The notes under the pieces are model-generated. The model was not told the origin of the DNA, did no database searches, and saw only the letters and a program-made list of their open reading frames with translations. A stretch of DNA of 64,000 nt from an uncultured Alphaproteobacteria bacterium. Lineage in GTDB: Bacteria; Pseudomonadota; Alphaproteobacteria; UBA7985. The first letter of the stretch is position 1. Every line of letters starts with the position of its first letter. Of the stretch, positions 32,200 through 40,966 are shown one piece after another. The position numbers and the translations under genes are program-made. The stretch is taken from assembly GCA_905479265.1 (NCBI GenBank), contig CAJQLX010000019.1, positions 1 through 64,000 of the forward strand, written 5' to 3'.

Positions 32200-34293
32200 A
32201 TGACGCCTTTGGCCCCCATCACGCACGACCTTGTCCTCGCTGGCGGTGGTCATGCGCATGTCGAGGTGTTGCGAGCGCTGGCGATGAAGCCGGTGCCCGG
32301 TCTGCGGGTAACCCTTGTCAGCCGATCCCGCACCGCCATTTATTCCGGCATGGTTCCCGGTTTTGTGGCGGGTCAGTACAGCCTGGACGATATTTCCGTG
32401 AACCTTGATCGGCTTTGCGTGCTGGGCGGTCACCGGTTGATCGTGGCCGAGATCGAAGGTTTGGACCCGATAGCACAGGCCTTCGCCCTTCGCGGTCGCC
32501 CGGCTCTGCCCTTTGATACGGCATCAATAAACGTCGGCTCTTCCCCCGACCTGCACGCCATTCCTGGCGCAGACCAGCACGCGACCCCGGTTAAGCCGAT
32601 CGAAGGGTTTGCGCGGCGGTTCGAGCGCTTGCAAGAACAAGCAAGCGCGCGCTCGATTGCCATTGTGGGTGGCGGTGCCGGCGGTGTCGAACTGGCTTTA
32701 GCCCTATCTGCTCGCTTTCCTGATCGCGCGCTTTCCTTGATTGACCGCAACAGCACTTTGCTCCCGCGCTTACCTGCGGCTGCGGGCCGATGGGCCAAGC
32801 AAACGCTTGAGCAGCGCGGTGTCACTTTGCATTTGGGGGCGAACGTTCAGGAAATCAGCGCGCAAGGCCCGGTTATCGACGGGGTGATTGCTGCTGACTT
32901 GACCTTGCTGGTTACTGGTTCCAAAGCGCCCGCATGGCTGTCCGAAAGCGGCGTAGCGACGGACGAGCGCGGTTTCATGCGCGTCAGCGGCACGCTGCAA
33001 TCCCTCTCTCATCCAGACGTCTTAGGCGCGGGAGATTGCGTGGCATACGATGCTTTTCCCCGTGAAAAAGCAGGCGTCTTTGCTGTACGCGCCGGGCCGG
33101 GTCTGACCGACAACATCCGGCGGTTGGTACAAGAAACAGCGCCCGTTCCCGTGCGAATGCAGAAACGGGGCTTGCAACTGATTGGCGATGGGTCTGGTCG
33201 TGCCTGCGCCATCTGGGGGCCCTTAGCCATCGGTGCACCGGGGCGCGCGCTTTTCCGATGGAAAGACACGATCGATCGGGTCTGGATGGATCGCTACAAC
33301 CTCTTTGGCGAGGCGATGGTGGCCAAAATGGAAGCGGCTCCGGAGACGATGCGCTGTTCCGGCTGCGGCGGTAAAGTTGGTCCCGAAGTGCTGCGTGAAA
33401 CCATGGGCGAGCTCGCAACATCGGGCGATGTCGCGCCGATTTCTGCCGCGCAAGTTGGTTCGGTCGATCTCATCCGGGACGCCTTTGACGACCCCTATCT
33501 GTTTGCTCGGATTGCCGGCGTTCATGCCCTGTCGGATTTATACGCCGCAGGCGCCAAGAACCCGCGCCTCTTGTCCGCCCTGACCCTGCCTTACGCCAAG
33601 CCAAAGATCCTCGCCCGCGACTTGCTCCAACTCAGAGAAGGCTTAAACAGCCTCGGCGCGCCTGTCATAGGCGGACACACGGCTGAAGGCGCAGAGCTTT
33701 CCGCCGCGCTGACCGTCATCGGCGATACCGCGCCCGCGTCAAAAGCGCCACAAGCGGGGGATGTGCTGGTCCTGACCAAGCCGCTGGGCGTCGGCTTGAT
33801 CCTCGCCGCTCGTATGCTGGGCAAGGTCCACCCGCTGTCGGTTCAGGCCGTCATGGACCACTGTGAGCAAGACAATGCGGCGGCGGCAGTGGTCTTTGCC
33901 GAACATGCGGTTGGCCTGCGCACCGACGTGACTGGTTTTGGGCTGCTGGGCCACCTGCAAACAAGCCTGCCTGCGGGGTTGGGCGCTTCAATCGACGCGT
34001 CTCGCCTGCCGGTGCTGGCTGGCGCGCTAGACGCCTACCGCCGAGGTGTTCGGCCAACGATCCTTAGCGCAAATCAAAGCGCTACGGCATCGGCGTTGAA
34101 CAATCCCCTCCAACCCGAAGTTAGCGCCATTCTCCACGACCCCCAGACCTCTGGCGGCCTGCTGGTCTCCGTGCCCGCCCCGTCGGAAAACGCGGTCCTC
34201 TCTGCGCTCCAGTCCGCTGGATATACTGCCGCACAAACCGTTGGCGTGCTCACACCGTCTGGAAAGCTAGAGGTCACGAAGCAATGGGCGTAA
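32200..34293 (+). CDS. selD: Selenide, water dikinase fused to an N-terminal FAD/NAD-linked oxidoreductase
   Basis: The 697-residue fusion has, at 1-380, a pyridine-nucleotide-disulfide-oxidoreductase-like domain (DLVLAGGGHAHVEVLRAL, SIAIVGGGAGGVELALAL, DVLGAGDCVAY). At 383-697 it has SelD. The SelD part starts MRCSGCGGKVGPEVL with C385, C388 and K391, equivalent to the catalytic Cys and Lys of SelD. It continues DAFDDPYLFARIAGVHALSDLYAAGA and PVIGGHTAEG. SelD makes selenophosphate from selenide and ATP; the flavin domain may supply reduced selenide. This fusion is known in other bacteria. No selenocysteine TGA is used at the active site. The selU gene overlaps its 3' end by 10 bases. ATG at 32200. 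Confidence 0.94.
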   Translation: MTPLAPITHDLVLAGGGHAHVEVLRALAMKPVPGLRVTLVSRSRTAIYSGMVPGFVAGQYSLDDISVNLDRLCVLGGHRLIVAEIEGLDPIAQAFALRGRPALPFDTASINVGSSPDLHAIPGADQHATPVKPIEGFARRFERLQEQASARSIAIVGGGAGGVELALALSARFPDRALSLIDRNSTLLPRLPAAAGRWAKQTLEQRGVTLHLGANVQEISAQGPVIDGVIAADLTLLVTGSKAPAWLSESGVATDERGFMRVSGTLQSLSHPDVLGAGDCVAYDAFPREKAGVFAVRAGPGLTDNIRRLVQETAPVPVRMQKRGLQLIGDGSGRACAIWGPLAIGAPGRALFRWKDTIDRVWMDRYNLFGEAMVAKMEAAPETMRCSGCGGKVGPEVLRETMGELATSGDVAPISAAQVGSVDLIRDAFDDPYLFARIAGVHALSDLYAAGAKNPRLLSALTLPYAKPKILARDLLQLREGLNSLGAPVIGGHTAEGAELSAALTVIGDTAPASKAPQAGDVLVLTKPLGVGLILAARMLGKVHPLSVQAVMDHCEQDNAAAAVVFAEHAVGLRTDVTGFGLLGHLQTSLPAGLGASIDASRLPVLAGALDAYRRGVRPTILSANQSATASALNNPLQPEVSAILHDPQTSGGLLVSVPAPSENAVLSALQSAGYTAAQTVGVLTPSGKLEVTKQWA

Positions 34294-35327
34294 CGCGCGT
34301 AGATGACTGGGCCACAACACCCTATGACGCGATCATCGATGTGCGCTCCCCGGCTGAGTTCGCCGACGACCACATCCCCGGCGCCCTGTCTTTGCCCGCC
34401 CTCAGCAACGAGGAACGGGTGAAGGTCGGGACGCTCTATAAGCAAGTTTCCGCCTTTGAAGCGAAGAAGCTGGGTGCGGCGTTGATTTCGCGAAACATCG
34501 CCACGCATATCGAAACGTTCTTCCTCGACAAACCCGGTGGGTTCAAACCACTGATCTATTGCTGGCGCGGCGGCCAGCGCTCGGGATCGTTCTCGATGGT
34601 GTTGGCAGAGATCGGTTTCCTCCCTCAAACCCTGATCGGTGGCTACAAGCGCTATCGGCGCGACGTCCTTAACCACGTTGAGGTTTTGCCCCCGCAATAC
34701 CGCTATTGCGTCGTGTCCGGTCAGACCGCGACCGCCAAAACACGCTTTTTGGATGCCCTGTGCGATGCTGGGGGCCAAGTGTTGGATTTGGAAGGCCTCG
34801 CCAACCACAAGGGCTCTCTGTTCGGCCTGACGCCCGGTACGTCTCAGCCCTCACCGCGCGCCTTTGACAGCCGTATCGTTGATGCCTTGCGAGCCTTTGA
34901 CCCAAGCCAAACCGTGTGGGTGGAATCTGAGTCTCCCAAGATCGGGCAGCTCTATGTCCCTAAATCACTGCACAACGCCATGCAGAACTCTCCCTCCGTG
35001 CGCCTCACTGCGCCGCTCGCCGCGCGCGTTCAGCACTCCGTTGACGACTACCGACCGTGGTTCGATCACCCGGATGAAGTCTGCTCCCGGCTGGAGCGTC
35101 TGACGTACCGCCATGGGCATGACGTCATCAACCGTTGGATTGCGCTGGTCAAAGCTGGTGATTGGGACGAATTGGTGAAGACGCTGCTGGTTGACCATTA
35201 CGACCCCGCCTACGCAGGCTCAGCTTCCGCCTATGGTTGGGACGCCGGCACCCCCGTCGTGATGGACAACTTGCAGCCTGAAACCATAAGAAAAGCGGCT
35301 GAAGACCTGCTTCGCCGCTTTCCTTAA
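34284..35327 (+). CDS. selU: tRNA 2-selenouridine synthase
   Basis: The 347-residue protein has an N-terminal rhodanese domain (DAIIDVRSPAEFADDHIPGA, then LIYCWRGGQRSGS with the active cysteine near residue 93). A P-loop-like domain follows (CVVSGQTATAKTRFLDAL, LDLEGLANHKGSLFG). SelU (MnmH) geranylates and then replaces sulfur with selenium on the wobble 2-thiouridine of Lys, Gln and Glu tRNAs, using selenophosphate. The P-loop reads GQTATAKT, with alanine instead of glycine before lysine. The gene overlaps selD by 10 bases. Since no selA, selB or selenoprotein gene is in the window, selenouridine is the only selenium use that can be read here. Confidence 0.94.
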   Translation: MGVTRVDDWATTPYDAIIDVRSPAEFADDHIPGALSLPALSNEERVKVGTLYKQVSAFEAKKLGAALISRNIATHIETFFLDKPGGFKPLIYCWRGGQRSGSFSMVLAEIGFLPQTLIGGYKRYRRDVLNHVEVLPPQYRYCVVSGQTATAKTRFLDALCDAGGQVLDLEGLANHKGSLFGLTPGTSQPSPRAFDSRIVDALRAFDPSQTVWVESESPKIGQLYVPKSLHNAMQNSPSVRLTAPLAARVQHSVDDYRPWFDHPDEVCSRLERLTYRHGHDVINRWIALVKAGDWDELVKTLLVDHYDPAYAGSASAYGWDAGTPVVMDNLQPETIRKAAEDLLRRFP

Positions 35328-35352
35328 CGCGCTAAAATGCCCGATCGATCGT

Positions 35353-35988
35353 CTAGGACTGATAAATTTCCACGCGACGGTTTTGAGCCTTGCCCGCATC
35401 CGTGCTGTTCGACGCGATGGGGCGGGTCTCACCCAGTCCCAACACGGAAAGCTGCGAAGAGGCAACGCCCTTGGAAATCAAGTAGCTGGCAACAGCGCGC
35501 GCGCGCCGCTCAGACAGTTCTTGGTTGTATTCGTTCGATGCCGACGCATCCGTATGGCCAACAATCGTGTAGCGCGCAGAACTTGGACGACCTTGGATCT
35601 CAGACGCGATCCGGTCCAACGTGGTGTAAAAGCTGCCCTTGATGACGGCGCTATCAACGTCGAACGCAACATCACCAGAAATGCTGGCAACCTGCACCGG
35701 TGAAGTCTGCGTGTAGGTTGACCCCGTGTAAGTGACTGTATCGCGACTTTCAGCCACCGCCAGCGCACCTTCACACTGTGCCGAACCCGCAAAAACGGGA
35801 TCGCCCGAGCTGTCACGAACCATCACGGGTGTTGAGTCATGAAGGTAGGCACACTGGTCGGCCTTCGTAATGGTCGAAGCAGAGGAATTGATACTCCAAC
35901 CAGCCGCTTCCAGCTCGGAGGTATCGATGGCGGCACAACCCACCAAAAACGCCGCTGCCGCGACGACGAGAACTGCATTCTTAACCAT
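35353..35988 (-). CDS. OmpA-family lipoprotein
   Basis: The 211-residue protein has a lipoprotein signal (VLVVAAAAFLVGC, lipobox LVGC, acylated Cys about 17), a poorly conserved middle (about 30-95), and a C-terminal OmpA domain. That domain reads VAFDVDSAVIKGSFYTTLDRIASEI, TIVGHTDASASNEYNQELSERRARAVASYL and NRRVEIYQS. The domain binds diaminopimelate of peptidoglycan, so the protein links the outer membrane to the wall. ATG at 35988; a longer frame to 36021 has no signal. It is convergent with selU (25 bases). Confidence 0.92.
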   Translation of the reverse strand: MVKNAVLVVAAAAFLVGCAAIDTSELEAAGWSINSSASTITKADQCAYLHDSTPVMVRDSSGDPVFAGSAQCEGALAVAESRDTVTYTGSTYTQTSPVQVASISGDVAFDVDSAVIKGSFYTTLDRIASEIQGRPSSARYTIVGHTDASASNEYNQELSERRARAVASYLISKGVASSQLSVLGLGETRPIASNSTDAGKAQNRRVEIYQS

Positions 35989-36156
35989 TAAATAAATCTC
36001 CAAACCGAAAGTGACTGTCATTCACGCGACTTCGATGTTGCATCGGAATCCCTAAACGACAAACCTGTATCATTCTTGATCGCTCTTAACGCAAAGCTTT
36101 GACAGTGAGCTAACGACCCCCGTTGCGCCATGCAAATGCTTTTTCGCACTATGCGT

Positions 36157-36795
36157 CTACCTTAACAAGTTTGTACGAATTTGGATTTCTTGTGACGATA
36201 TTATGCGCGCCTTCACCGCATTTGGAACAGAAGTCGAGTGACTCGAGAGTCGCTCGAATCCACAGCGGCTATAAACGCGGAATGCACCGGGGTGATCCAA
36301 CGTACATGTTGAAAGGCGAATTCGGCTGCATCCACCATCCCATAATTTCCCAATGATTTGAGAGAGAAAGGCAGATCCAGCCTTCAGTCCAACGGCCTGC
36401 GGTAAAAGACCGAAATATTCGAGCTCAGCCTGTCCAGACTCGATGTCGAAACTGGTCTCCGCAAACCCCGCTAAAGTGCCGTCCTTCAGACACAACTTGA
36501 ACTGCCGAAACCCGGGTAAAGCCGTGTAATCCAGCCATTGCGCGTCAGAATATGCGCGTTTATCGCCCCATATCCACGGGCCGCCAACGTCCCAGTACAT
36601 TTGCTTGGCAAACCCAGCGGTTGGATTGAGTTCCTCAACCGTTATGCCGTTGGGCAGAGCTTTCACGCCGGTAAACTGCCCGACATCACGGCACATCAAC
36701 CAATATTGGTAGACCGGCCAATGGTCAGCGTCCAAATCCAGTGCGTAAAGATGCGCTTCGGGCAGCAACGCGCCGCTTTCGGCGTCAATGCGCAT
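36157..36795 (-). CDS. GNAT-family N-acetyltransferase-like protein
   Basis: The 212-residue protein has FKLCLKDGTLAGFAETSFDIESGQAELEYFGLLPQAVGLKAGSAFLSQIIGKLW, the strand-loop-helix of an acetyl-CoA site (VGLKAGS in place of Q/RxxGxG/A), then STCTLDHPGAFRVYSRCGFERLSS, typical of GNAT C-termini. The acetyl acceptor is unknown. ATG at 36795 has GGAG nine bases upstream; a GTG at 36831 would lengthen it further into the DsbA-like gene. It overlaps that gene by 11 bases, so the two are co-translated. The OmpA lipoprotein promoter must lie within or close to its 3' end. Confidence 0.85.
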   Translation of the reverse strand: MRIDAESGALLPEAHLYALDLDADHWPVYQYWLMCRDVGQFTGVKALPNGITVEELNPTAGFAKQMYWDVGGPWIWGDKRAYSDAQWLDYTALPGFRQFKLCLKDGTLAGFAETSFDIESGQAELEYFGLLPQAVGLKAGSAFLSQIIGKLWDGGCSRIRLSTCTLDHPGAFRVYSRCGFERLSSHSTSVPNAVKARIISSQEIQIRTNLLR

Positions 36796-37483
36796 GGCTT
36801 TGCGCTCCGGCCTGCTTGTTGGTGGGCTCACTGTTGATCAGGTCGAACAGCTTGTGAAATGCTGGCGCTGGTTGGGCGCCAGAGAGGAAGTATTTTTTGT
36901 TCACGATGAAACCCGGGACGCCACCCATCCCCATTTCCCGCGCTTGAACATCCTCTGCATTGATCTCAGCGATGAAGGCTTCTGTTTCAAACATGGCCCA
37001 CATAACATCCGGATTGACCTGCACGCTCGCGGCTAAATCCAGCAAGACCTCAACCTGACCGATGTCCTTGCCCTCGGTAAAGTACGCAACAAACAAGGCC
37101 TCCATGAACGATTCCGCGCGTTCAAGACCTTCGGTGCTTTGAATGTGTCTCATCGCACGATGGGCCGAACGGGTCGATGGCGTCCGCAGAATCTTGCTGA
37201 ACTCCATTTCCACGCCTGCGGCCAAACCCGCCTGCCGAATGCGGCCATAGACAGCATCAGCGTTATCGCTGCCACCGAACTTTGCTTCTAAGTAGATCCG
37301 CCGGTCCATGCCCTCTGGCGGCATGCCGGGGTTCAACATAAACGTCCGCCATTGTAAGTGCGCCTCAATCTTTGGGCCCTCATAGGTCTCCAAAGCTTTT
37401 TCAAGATTCCGCTTACCGATATAGCACCAAGGGCAGATCGGGTCGGCAAAGACGTCAAGTGACAGCTCGAGAGTAGCGGCCAT
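36785..37483 (-). CDS. DsbA-family thiol oxidoreductase, FrnE type
   Basis: The 232-residue protein begins LELSLDVFADPICPWCYIGKRNLEKALE with a CPWC active site (near 17-20), then FMLNPGMPPEGMDRRIYLEAKFGG, and ends with GGVPGFIVNKKYFLSGAQPAPAFHKLFD; the cis-proline is in GGVPGF. There is no signal peptide, so it is a cytosolic FrnE/FrnE-like protein tied to oxidative stress responses. ATG at 37483. It precedes the GNAT gene (overlap 11 bases) and is divergent from the exporter gene. Confidence 0.92.
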   Translation of the reverse strand: MAATLELSLDVFADPICPWCYIGKRNLEKALETYEGPKIEAHLQWRTFMLNPGMPPEGMDRRIYLEAKFGGSDNADAVYGRIRQAGLAAGVEMEFSKILRTPSTRSAHRAMRHIQSTEGLERAESFMEALFVAYFTEGKDIGQVEVLLDLAASVQVNPDVMWAMFETEAFIAEINAEDVQAREMGMGGVPGFIVNKKYFLSGAQPAPAFHKLFDLINSEPTNKQAGAQSHAH

Positions 37484-37556
37484 GATGCGTAGTTTCCTTT
37501 TCGTCAGGCGAAAGCTGTGTCAGCGTGCTCGCGTTAGGTTAGGAGTGTTCTTTACG

Positions 37557-38501
37557 ATGGGCAACATAGGACGTTTTATCTGGTCCACCGGTCCTGTGCT
37601 GTGTGTGCTCACAGTTATGCTTTGGTCGGGCCACTTTATCGCCGGTCGTATTGCAGGCGATACGCTCGAAGTCAGACCCTTCCAACTTGCGTTTTTCCGG
37701 TTTTTCAGCGCCACCATGATCCTGTCGGGTTTCATGGCCGTTACATGGTTTACAGGGCGACGAGAGACCATCAAGAACGACCTCCGGCTCATCGCCCAAC
37801 ATTGGTGGAAATTGGCCGCGCTTGGTATTCTCGGTCATGGCGTTTTCGTCAGCCTGATCTATTTCTCGCTGTACACGGGTGAAGTTCCCACCATTGCGGT
37901 GCTGCAAGCCACCATGCCGGCTGTTGTGATTGCCGCCGGGTTTGTGCTGTTCCGAGACCGACTGTCCGGGCAGCAAGCCCTGGGGACCGCCGTTTGCTTT
38001 GGCGGTGCTTTGCTGGTGATCAGCGCCGATGCGCCCGAAAATTTGCTTGGATTCAACTTCACCGTCAGTGTCCGGTGGATGCTTTGTGCCATTGTGGCCT
38101 ACAGCGTGTTCACGGTGCTGCTGCGGATCCGTCCCGCCGGGCTGTCAAACTTGGGGTTCCTCTGGGTGCTGGTTGCGGCCAGTGCGGTTTTCATCGCGCC
38201 TTTCTTCGGCGTCAATGTCGCCCAACACGGGATGGCAGAACTCGGCCCTCGGGTTATTCTCGCCGTGTTGTTTATCACGCTGGGGCCGGGGTTAATGGCC
38301 GCTTACTTCTGGAACCGCGGCGTGGAGCTGATCGGCTCCAATCAGGCCGGCGTCTTCATCAACCTGATGCCGGTTTTTGCCGGGACAATGGCGTATCTCT
38401 TCCTCGAAGAGCCGATTAAATGGTACCACTTCGCCGGTCTTGCGATCATTGTTTTGGGCATTATGCTCGTCACGCGACGGCGCAATTCGGGCTCGTCTTA
38501 G
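37557..38501 (+). CDS. EamA/DMT-superfamily exporter
   Basis: The 314-residue membrane protein has ten hydrophobic segments in two EamA repeats. The first includes LWSGHFIAGRIAGDTLEVRPFQLAFFRFFSA and GHGVFVSLIYFSLYTGEVPTIAVLQATMPAVVIAAGFVLFRDRLSGQQALGTAVCFGGALLVI. The second ends GSNQAGVFINLMPVFAGTMAYLFLEEPIKWYHFAGLAIIVLGIMLV. Such proteins export amino acids or metabolites. I choose ATG 37557 over an earlier ATG at 37482. It overlaps the convergent VWA gene by 4 bases. Confidence 0.9.
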   Translation: MGNIGRFIWSTGPVLCVLTVMLWSGHFIAGRIAGDTLEVRPFQLAFFRFFSATMILSGFMAVTWFTGRRETIKNDLRLIAQHWWKLAALGILGHGVFVSLIYFSLYTGEVPTIAVLQATMPAVVIAAGFVLFRDRLSGQQALGTAVCFGGALLVISADAPENLLGFNFTVSVRWMLCAIVAYSVFTVLLRIRPAGLSNLGFLWVLVAASAVFIAPFFGVNVAQHGMAELGPRVILAVLFITLGPGLMAAYFWNRGVELIGSNQAGVFINLMPVFAGTMAYLFLEEPIKWYHFAGLAIIVLGIMLVTRRRNSGSS

Positions 38502-39670
38502 ACCAGCGAACGCATTGCATCGGTCAAGCCGCCCAGCGTCAGCGGGTACATCCGGCCTTCCATGATCTCGTGCACCATCTCAATGGATTGGTGCCACTGC
38601 CACGTGTCTTCGGCCTGTGGATTGATCCATACGGCGTTGGCGTAGGTCTGCAGGATCCGGTGCATCCACAACGCTCCGGGCTCTTCATTCCAATGCTCAA
38701 CACTCCCCCCCGCATAGGCGATTTCATAGGGTGACATGGTCGCATCACCGACGAAAATGACCTTGTAGTCCGAAGGATAGGTGTTCAGCAGCTGATAGGT
38801 CGAAAGCCGTGATTGCTGGCGCCGCCGATTGTCCTTCCACACCGTCTCATAGGGGCAATTGTGGAAGTAATAGTATTCGAGGTTCTTGAACTCCGATGAA
38901 GCCGCGCTGAACAGCTCCTCAACCTGACGGATATAGGGGTCCATCGAACCACCGATATCAAAGAACATCAGCAGCTTTACCGCGTTCCTGCGCTCTGGAC
39001 GGAGTTTTATATCAAGAAAGCCAGCATTCTGGGCTGTGCTGGAAATCGTGTCATCAATGTCTAACTCGTCAGCCGCGCCCTCTCGGGCAAAGCGGCGCAG
39101 GCGGCGAAGAGCGACTTTAATGTTGCGCGTGCCGACCTCGCGGTCAGAATCCAAATCCTTGAATTCACGCTTGTCCCAAACCTTGATCGCCTTTCCGTGA
39201 CGGCCTTCTTTCTGGCCGATGCGAACACCCTCTGGGTTGTAGCCATAGGCACCGAACGGACTGGTTCCGCCGGTGCCGATATTCTTGCTGCCACCTTCGT
39301 GGCGCTTTTCTTGATTTTCCAAACGCTCCTTGAGCGCTTCCATCACCTTATCGAAACCACCAAGCGCCTCAATCTGCGCCTTTTCCTCATCAGTGAGTGT
39401 CTTTTCCGCAATCTTGCGGAGCCACTCCTCAGGTATCTGACCGAAGATTTCTTCAAGGCTTGCCACCCCTTCCCAGAAATCACGGAACGCCCGGTCGAAG
39501 CGATCAAAGTGTGCTTCGTTTTTGACCAAGGTTGCGCGTGACAATGAATAGAACTCGTCAACGTTGGCGTAGACCACACCCGCATCAAGGGCGGCGATCA
39601 GGTCCAACAGCTCACGAATTGTCGCTGGCACACCATAAGCGCGAACTTTTTCAAAAAAATGAATAAGCAA
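38498..39670 (-). CDS. CoxE-like VWA domain protein
   Basis: The 390-residue protein starts MLIHFFEKVRAYGVPATIRELLDLIAALDAGVV, the conserved CoxE/YehP-type N-terminus. The C-terminal VWA domain has the metal motif MFFDIGGSMDPY (DxGGS instead of DxSxS) and YYYFHNCPYETVW. Such proteins usually pair with a MoxR AAA+ ATPase and help load metal or assemble enzymes such as CO dehydrogenase. No moxR or cox genes are adjacent. The start is a TTG at 39670, with GAGGATC upstream, chosen because it fits the family N-terminus. What it serves here is unknown. Confidence 0.88.
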   Translation of the reverse strand: MLIHFFEKVRAYGVPATIRELLDLIAALDAGVVYANVDEFYSLSRATLVKNEAHFDRFDRAFRDFWEGVASLEEIFGQIPEEWLRKIAEKTLTDEEKAQIEALGGFDKVMEALKERLENQEKRHEGGSKNIGTGGTSPFGAYGYNPEGVRIGQKEGRHGKAIKVWDKREFKDLDSDREVGTRNIKVALRRLRRFAREGAADELDIDDTISSTAQNAGFLDIKLRPERRNAVKLLMFFDIGGSMDPYIRQVEELFSAASSEFKNLEYYYFHNCPYETVWKDNRRRQQSRLSTYQLLNTYPSDYKVIFVGDATMSPYEIAYAGGSVEHWNEEPGALWMHRILQTYANAVWINPQAEDTWQWHQSIEMVHEIMEGRMYPLTLGGLTDAMRSLV

Positions 39671-39715
39671 AGTCAGGGATCCTCAGTCTGAAATACGGCT
39701 GAAAGCCATACCATC

Positions 39716-40861
39716 CTAAAAGCCTAACCTAATCCCCGCACCAAAAGCCAGATCACTTCTGTCATATTCATCGTAGGAGGCAGTTGAGTCCCAAAATGAC
39801 GCATTTAAGTAGGGGGCCAGCCCCCCCAATGCGAAGTGTGCATTGCGGATTTCTAAACTTCCACTAACCGTGCTGACGTCCAAGTCTGTCGTCCGCTCCG
39901 GAAACGGCGCATACCCTGCTTGTGTGCGATACTCCAATGCGCCATCCACTTCGAAACCCGCTGGCAAATCTGCACCCACGCTTGCGCCGCCACCATAGGC
40001 GAAAAAGCCAGTGTGCTCGGGATCGGCAACAGCCGCTTGACCGTAGCCAAAGAGCCGGGTGTTCAAGATGTCAGCCCACTTTGCGTCATAGTAAGTCTCC
40101 AGCGTCGCGTGCTCGTAGGCCGTTCCGGGAAACTGCACATTCTGCGTTTCGTCACCCAAGCGGTAGGTGAACGCCAGCCCAAAGACCTGATCTTTGGCCA
40201 ACGTGATGCCAAGGTCTTGTGCCGCGTTGTAGCTGTACATGCCCGGAACCCGTGGCACGTTGGGATAGAGGTCGACCTTTTCCCTGCTTTTGGACGACAG
40301 AACGTAACTCAATCGAGTGTTAGACAGAATGGGTCCGATGGACAAATCAAGCTCGGTATAAACCTCACCGATCCATGCCTCCATGAAATCGGTTTCCTCA
40401 TAGAAGTTCAGCTCGCCATCGGCGCCGATGGACAAAGACGCATCGGGTGAGAGCTCAAAACCATATCCGATATCCATACCAACCGACGTAATCAGCCCCT
40501 CTTCGGCCGCTTCCACGGCCAGCGTTTCATCGGTGTAATGGGGGACTCCCGACCAATTCAGCCGTTCGGACCAAAGTCCTTGGCGCGTACCGGTGGTGTA
40601 AGTCGAGCTCAAATCCAGATGCATGTAATAGGGAATGGCATCGCTGATTTTATCCAACTGCCCCATCAAAGCTTCGCGTTCGCCATCGCTGGGATTATTC
40701 CCCAGCTCTTTGATGATAATTTCGCGCGCTTCCTTGAACTCAAAACTTTCAATAAAGGCGTCAGAATTGGCAACGGCGGTTGGCACGCCAAGCTGTGCCG
40801 TCGCTTTCGCACTGACAAGAAGCGCACTTGCTGCGAGACCGAGAATCAGTAAACGTGGCAT
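39716..40861 (-). CDS. Outer-membrane beta-barrel protein, unassigned family
   Basis: The 381-residue product has a signal peptide (PRLLILGLAASALLVSAKATAQ), an N-terminal helical region (DAFIESFEFKEAREIIIKELGNNPSDGEREALMGQLDKI), then many alternating hydrophobic strands and a terminal phenylalanine (GAGIRLGF), as expected for BAM-inserted barrels. Repeated pairs such as GYGFELSPDASLSIGADGELNF suggest 12-16 strands. I choose ATG 40861 because GGAAG precedes it by 7 bases; 40873 is an alternative. No family recognised. Its 5' end faces the divergent cysteine desulfurase gene. Confidence 0.82.
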   Translation of the reverse strand: MPRLLILGLAASALLVSAKATAQLGVPTAVANSDAFIESFEFKEAREIIIKELGNNPSDGEREALMGQLDKISDAIPYYMHLDLSSTYTTGTRQGLWSERLNWSGVPHYTDETLAVEAAEEGLITSVGMDIGYGFELSPDASLSIGADGELNFYEETDFMEAWIGEVYTELDLSIGPILSNTRLSYVLSSKSREKVDLYPNVPRVPGMYSYNAAQDLGITLAKDQVFGLAFTYRLGDETQNVQFPGTAYEHATLETYYDAKWADILNTRLFGYGQAAVADPEHTGFFAYGGGASVGADLPAGFEVDGALEYRTQAGYAPFPERTTDLDVSTVSGSLEIRNAHFALGGLAPYLNASFWDSTASYDEYDRSDLAFGAGIRLGF

Positions 40862-40966
40862 AAACACTTCCATCGGCTTAAATTGATGGTCATGCCCTAA
40901 CTCACAAACCAAACCGCGCACACTAAAATGCCGGTTATGAGGCTTCAAAGCGATCTTCTGACACTT

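Noticed and set aside
31936-32433. N-terminal extension of the phosphotransferase frame
   Set aside because: About 166 codons run antisense to the DUF2842 and SelD genes, are basic and low in complexity, and do not belong to the kinase fold.
33340-33400. Possible selenocysteine at the SelD active site
   Set aside because: The position is an ordinary cysteine codon in an uninterrupted frame; no TGA is involved.
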